A stretch of 6,064 bases of DNA from Candidatus Aerophobota bacterium (GTDB lineage Bacteria; Aerophobota; Aerophobia; Aerophobales; AE-B3A), in assembly GCA_004376485.1 (NCBI GenBank), contig SOJT01000074.1, positions 1 through 6,064 of the forward strand. Reading direction: 5' to 3'. The notes beneath the pieces were generated by a model. It searched no databases. It was not told the DNA's origin and saw nothing but the letters and a program-made list of their open reading frames with translations. Positions 5,474 through 6,064 of the stretch are shown piece by piece. Numbering within the stretch: the first letter of the stretch is position 1; every line of letters starts with the position of its first letter. Made by a program: the position numbers and the translations under genes.

Positions 5474-6064
5474 ATGCCAGCGATCTTTTTTCTGGTCATT
5501 GTAGGAGTCATTCTCCTGATGGCATCCATCAGGGTAGTAACAGAATATGAGAGGGGAGTGATCTTTAGGTTGGGTAGGTTAATTGGAGCCAAAGGACCGG
5601 GGCTCTTTTTTCTTATCCCCATTGTGGATAGGATGACGAAAATTAGCCTGAGGACGGTAAATTTTGATGTTCAGCCCCAGGAGGTAATCACCAAGGATAA
5701 TGTTCCGGTCAAGGTCAACGCCGTGGTCTATTTCAGAGTTCTAGATCCTTGTAAATCGGTCATTGAAGTAGAGAATTACCGTTTTGCCACCCTGCAGATA
5801 GCCCAGACCACCTTAAGGGGAGTAGTGGGAGAAGTTGAACTCGATGAGCTCCTCTCTCAGCGGGAGCAGCTCAATGAAAGACTTCAGAGCATTGTTGATG
5901 AACAGACTGATCCCTGGGGAATCAAAGTGAGTGTGGTAGAAGTCAAGGAGGTTGAGATACCCGATACCATGAAGCGGGCTATGGCAAGACAGGCAGAGGT
6001 GGAAAGGGAGAGGAGGGCCAAGATTATCAACGCCCAAGGAGAGTTTCAGGCCGCCGAAAAACTC
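5474..6064 (+). CDS. Slipin / stomatin-like SPFH-domain membrane protein (3' end outside window)
   Basis: The 197 visible residues are open to the window edge. Slipins are usually near 250 residues, so about 50-60 are missing. An N-terminal hydrophobic segment (2-18) anchors the protein in the membrane. The SPFH/PHB domain follows: VVTEYERGVIFRLGR (21-35), GPGLFFLIPIVD (41-52), RTVNFDVQPQEVITKDNVPV (60-79), NAVVYFRVLDP (82-92), TTLRGVVGEVELDELLSQRE (112-131) and WGIKVSVVEVKEVEIP (148-163). A charged coiled-coil stretch starts at AMARQAEVERERRAK (169-183). This is the classic bacterial slipin pattern rather than HflK/HflC or flotillin. Slipins form membrane scaffolds and pair with NfeD, the gene directly upstream. 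The C-terminal hydrophobic region that Pyrococcus NfeD cleaves would lie past the window end, so it cannot be checked. Start ATG 5474 has an excellent Shine-Dalgarno. Confidence 0.95.
   Translation, partial: MPAIFFLVIVGVILLMASIRVVTEYERGVIFRLGRLIGAKGPGLFFLIPIVDRMTKISLRTVNFDVQPQEVITKDNVPVKVNAVVYFRVLDPCKSVIEVENYRFATLQIAQTTLRGVVGEVELDELLSQREQLNERLQSIVDEQTDPWGIKVSVVEVKEVEIPDTMKRAMARQAEVERERRAKIINAQGEFQAAEKL

Noticed and set aside
5515..5533. Perfect 8-bp inverted repeat CCTGATGG-CAT-CCATCAGG in the early slipin gene
   Set aside because: No T tract follows. It lies inside well-conserved coding sequence (LMASIR) and is over 50 nt from the A AAA AAG site, too far for a usual frameshift stimulator. 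About one such repeat is expected by chance in 6 kb.
5813..6037. 74-codon minus-strand open frame opposite the slipin
   Set aside because: The plus strand here encodes the conserved SPFH and coiled-coil region. The reverse reading shows no family features.
1..6064. Search for tRNA, rRNA, riboswitch, CRISPR repeats, insertion-sequence ends, toxin-antitoxin or phage-defence genes
   Set aside because: Coding sequence fills nearly the whole window with housekeeping genes, and no repeat array, long terminal inverted repeats or structured leader was seen.

Overview
The window is an ordinary-looking bacterial chromosomal segment. All genes are on the + strand and tightly packed. By eye the G+C content is in the high 40s percent (not counted). 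Arginine is written mostly with AGA/AGG, and the coding strand is purine-rich. These traits, together with several unusual active-site residues in CoaBC, suggest a lineage distant from the model proteobacteria, possibly an uncultured anaerobic or candidate-phylum bacterium. The sequence alone does not fix the phylum.

Layout: the first 57 bases may be the tail of an upstream gene that ends in an ATGA overlap with recJ. A near-consensus sigma-70-type promoter is visible at 2-29. Then come recJ (single-strand exonuclease, 54-1790), apt (adenine phosphoribosyltransferase, 1744-2259, overlapping recJ by 47 nt), a glyoxalase II-like metallo-beta-lactamase hydrolase (2274-2939, GTG start), coaBC (bifunctional coenzyme A biosynthesis enzyme, 2917-4122, overlapping the hydrolase by 23 nt), a full-length membrane NfeD serine protease (4164-5471), and a slipin/SPFH protein that starts 2 nt after nfeD and runs off the window (5474-6064). 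The largest gap is 41 nt (4123-4163). No terminator, RNA gene, mobile element or CRISPR array was seen, so the block may be one transcript.

The first four genes cover DNA repair, purine salvage, thioester or small-molecule hydrolysis, and CoA synthesis. These are housekeeping jobs with no obvious common pathway. recJ-apt followed by a metallo-hydrolase recalls the secDF-recJ-apt-relA-dtd-hydrolase clusters of Firmicutes, here without relA and dtd. NfeD and slipin are a well-known functional pair: a membrane-anchored ClpP-class protease with its membrane-scaffolding partner and substrate.

I did not find a convincing new system. The points most worth a second look are the three simultaneous substitutions at signature residues of CoaBC, an in-phase A AAA AAG heptamer at the end of nfeD whose -1 frame runs directly into the slipin, and the long recJ/apt overlap.
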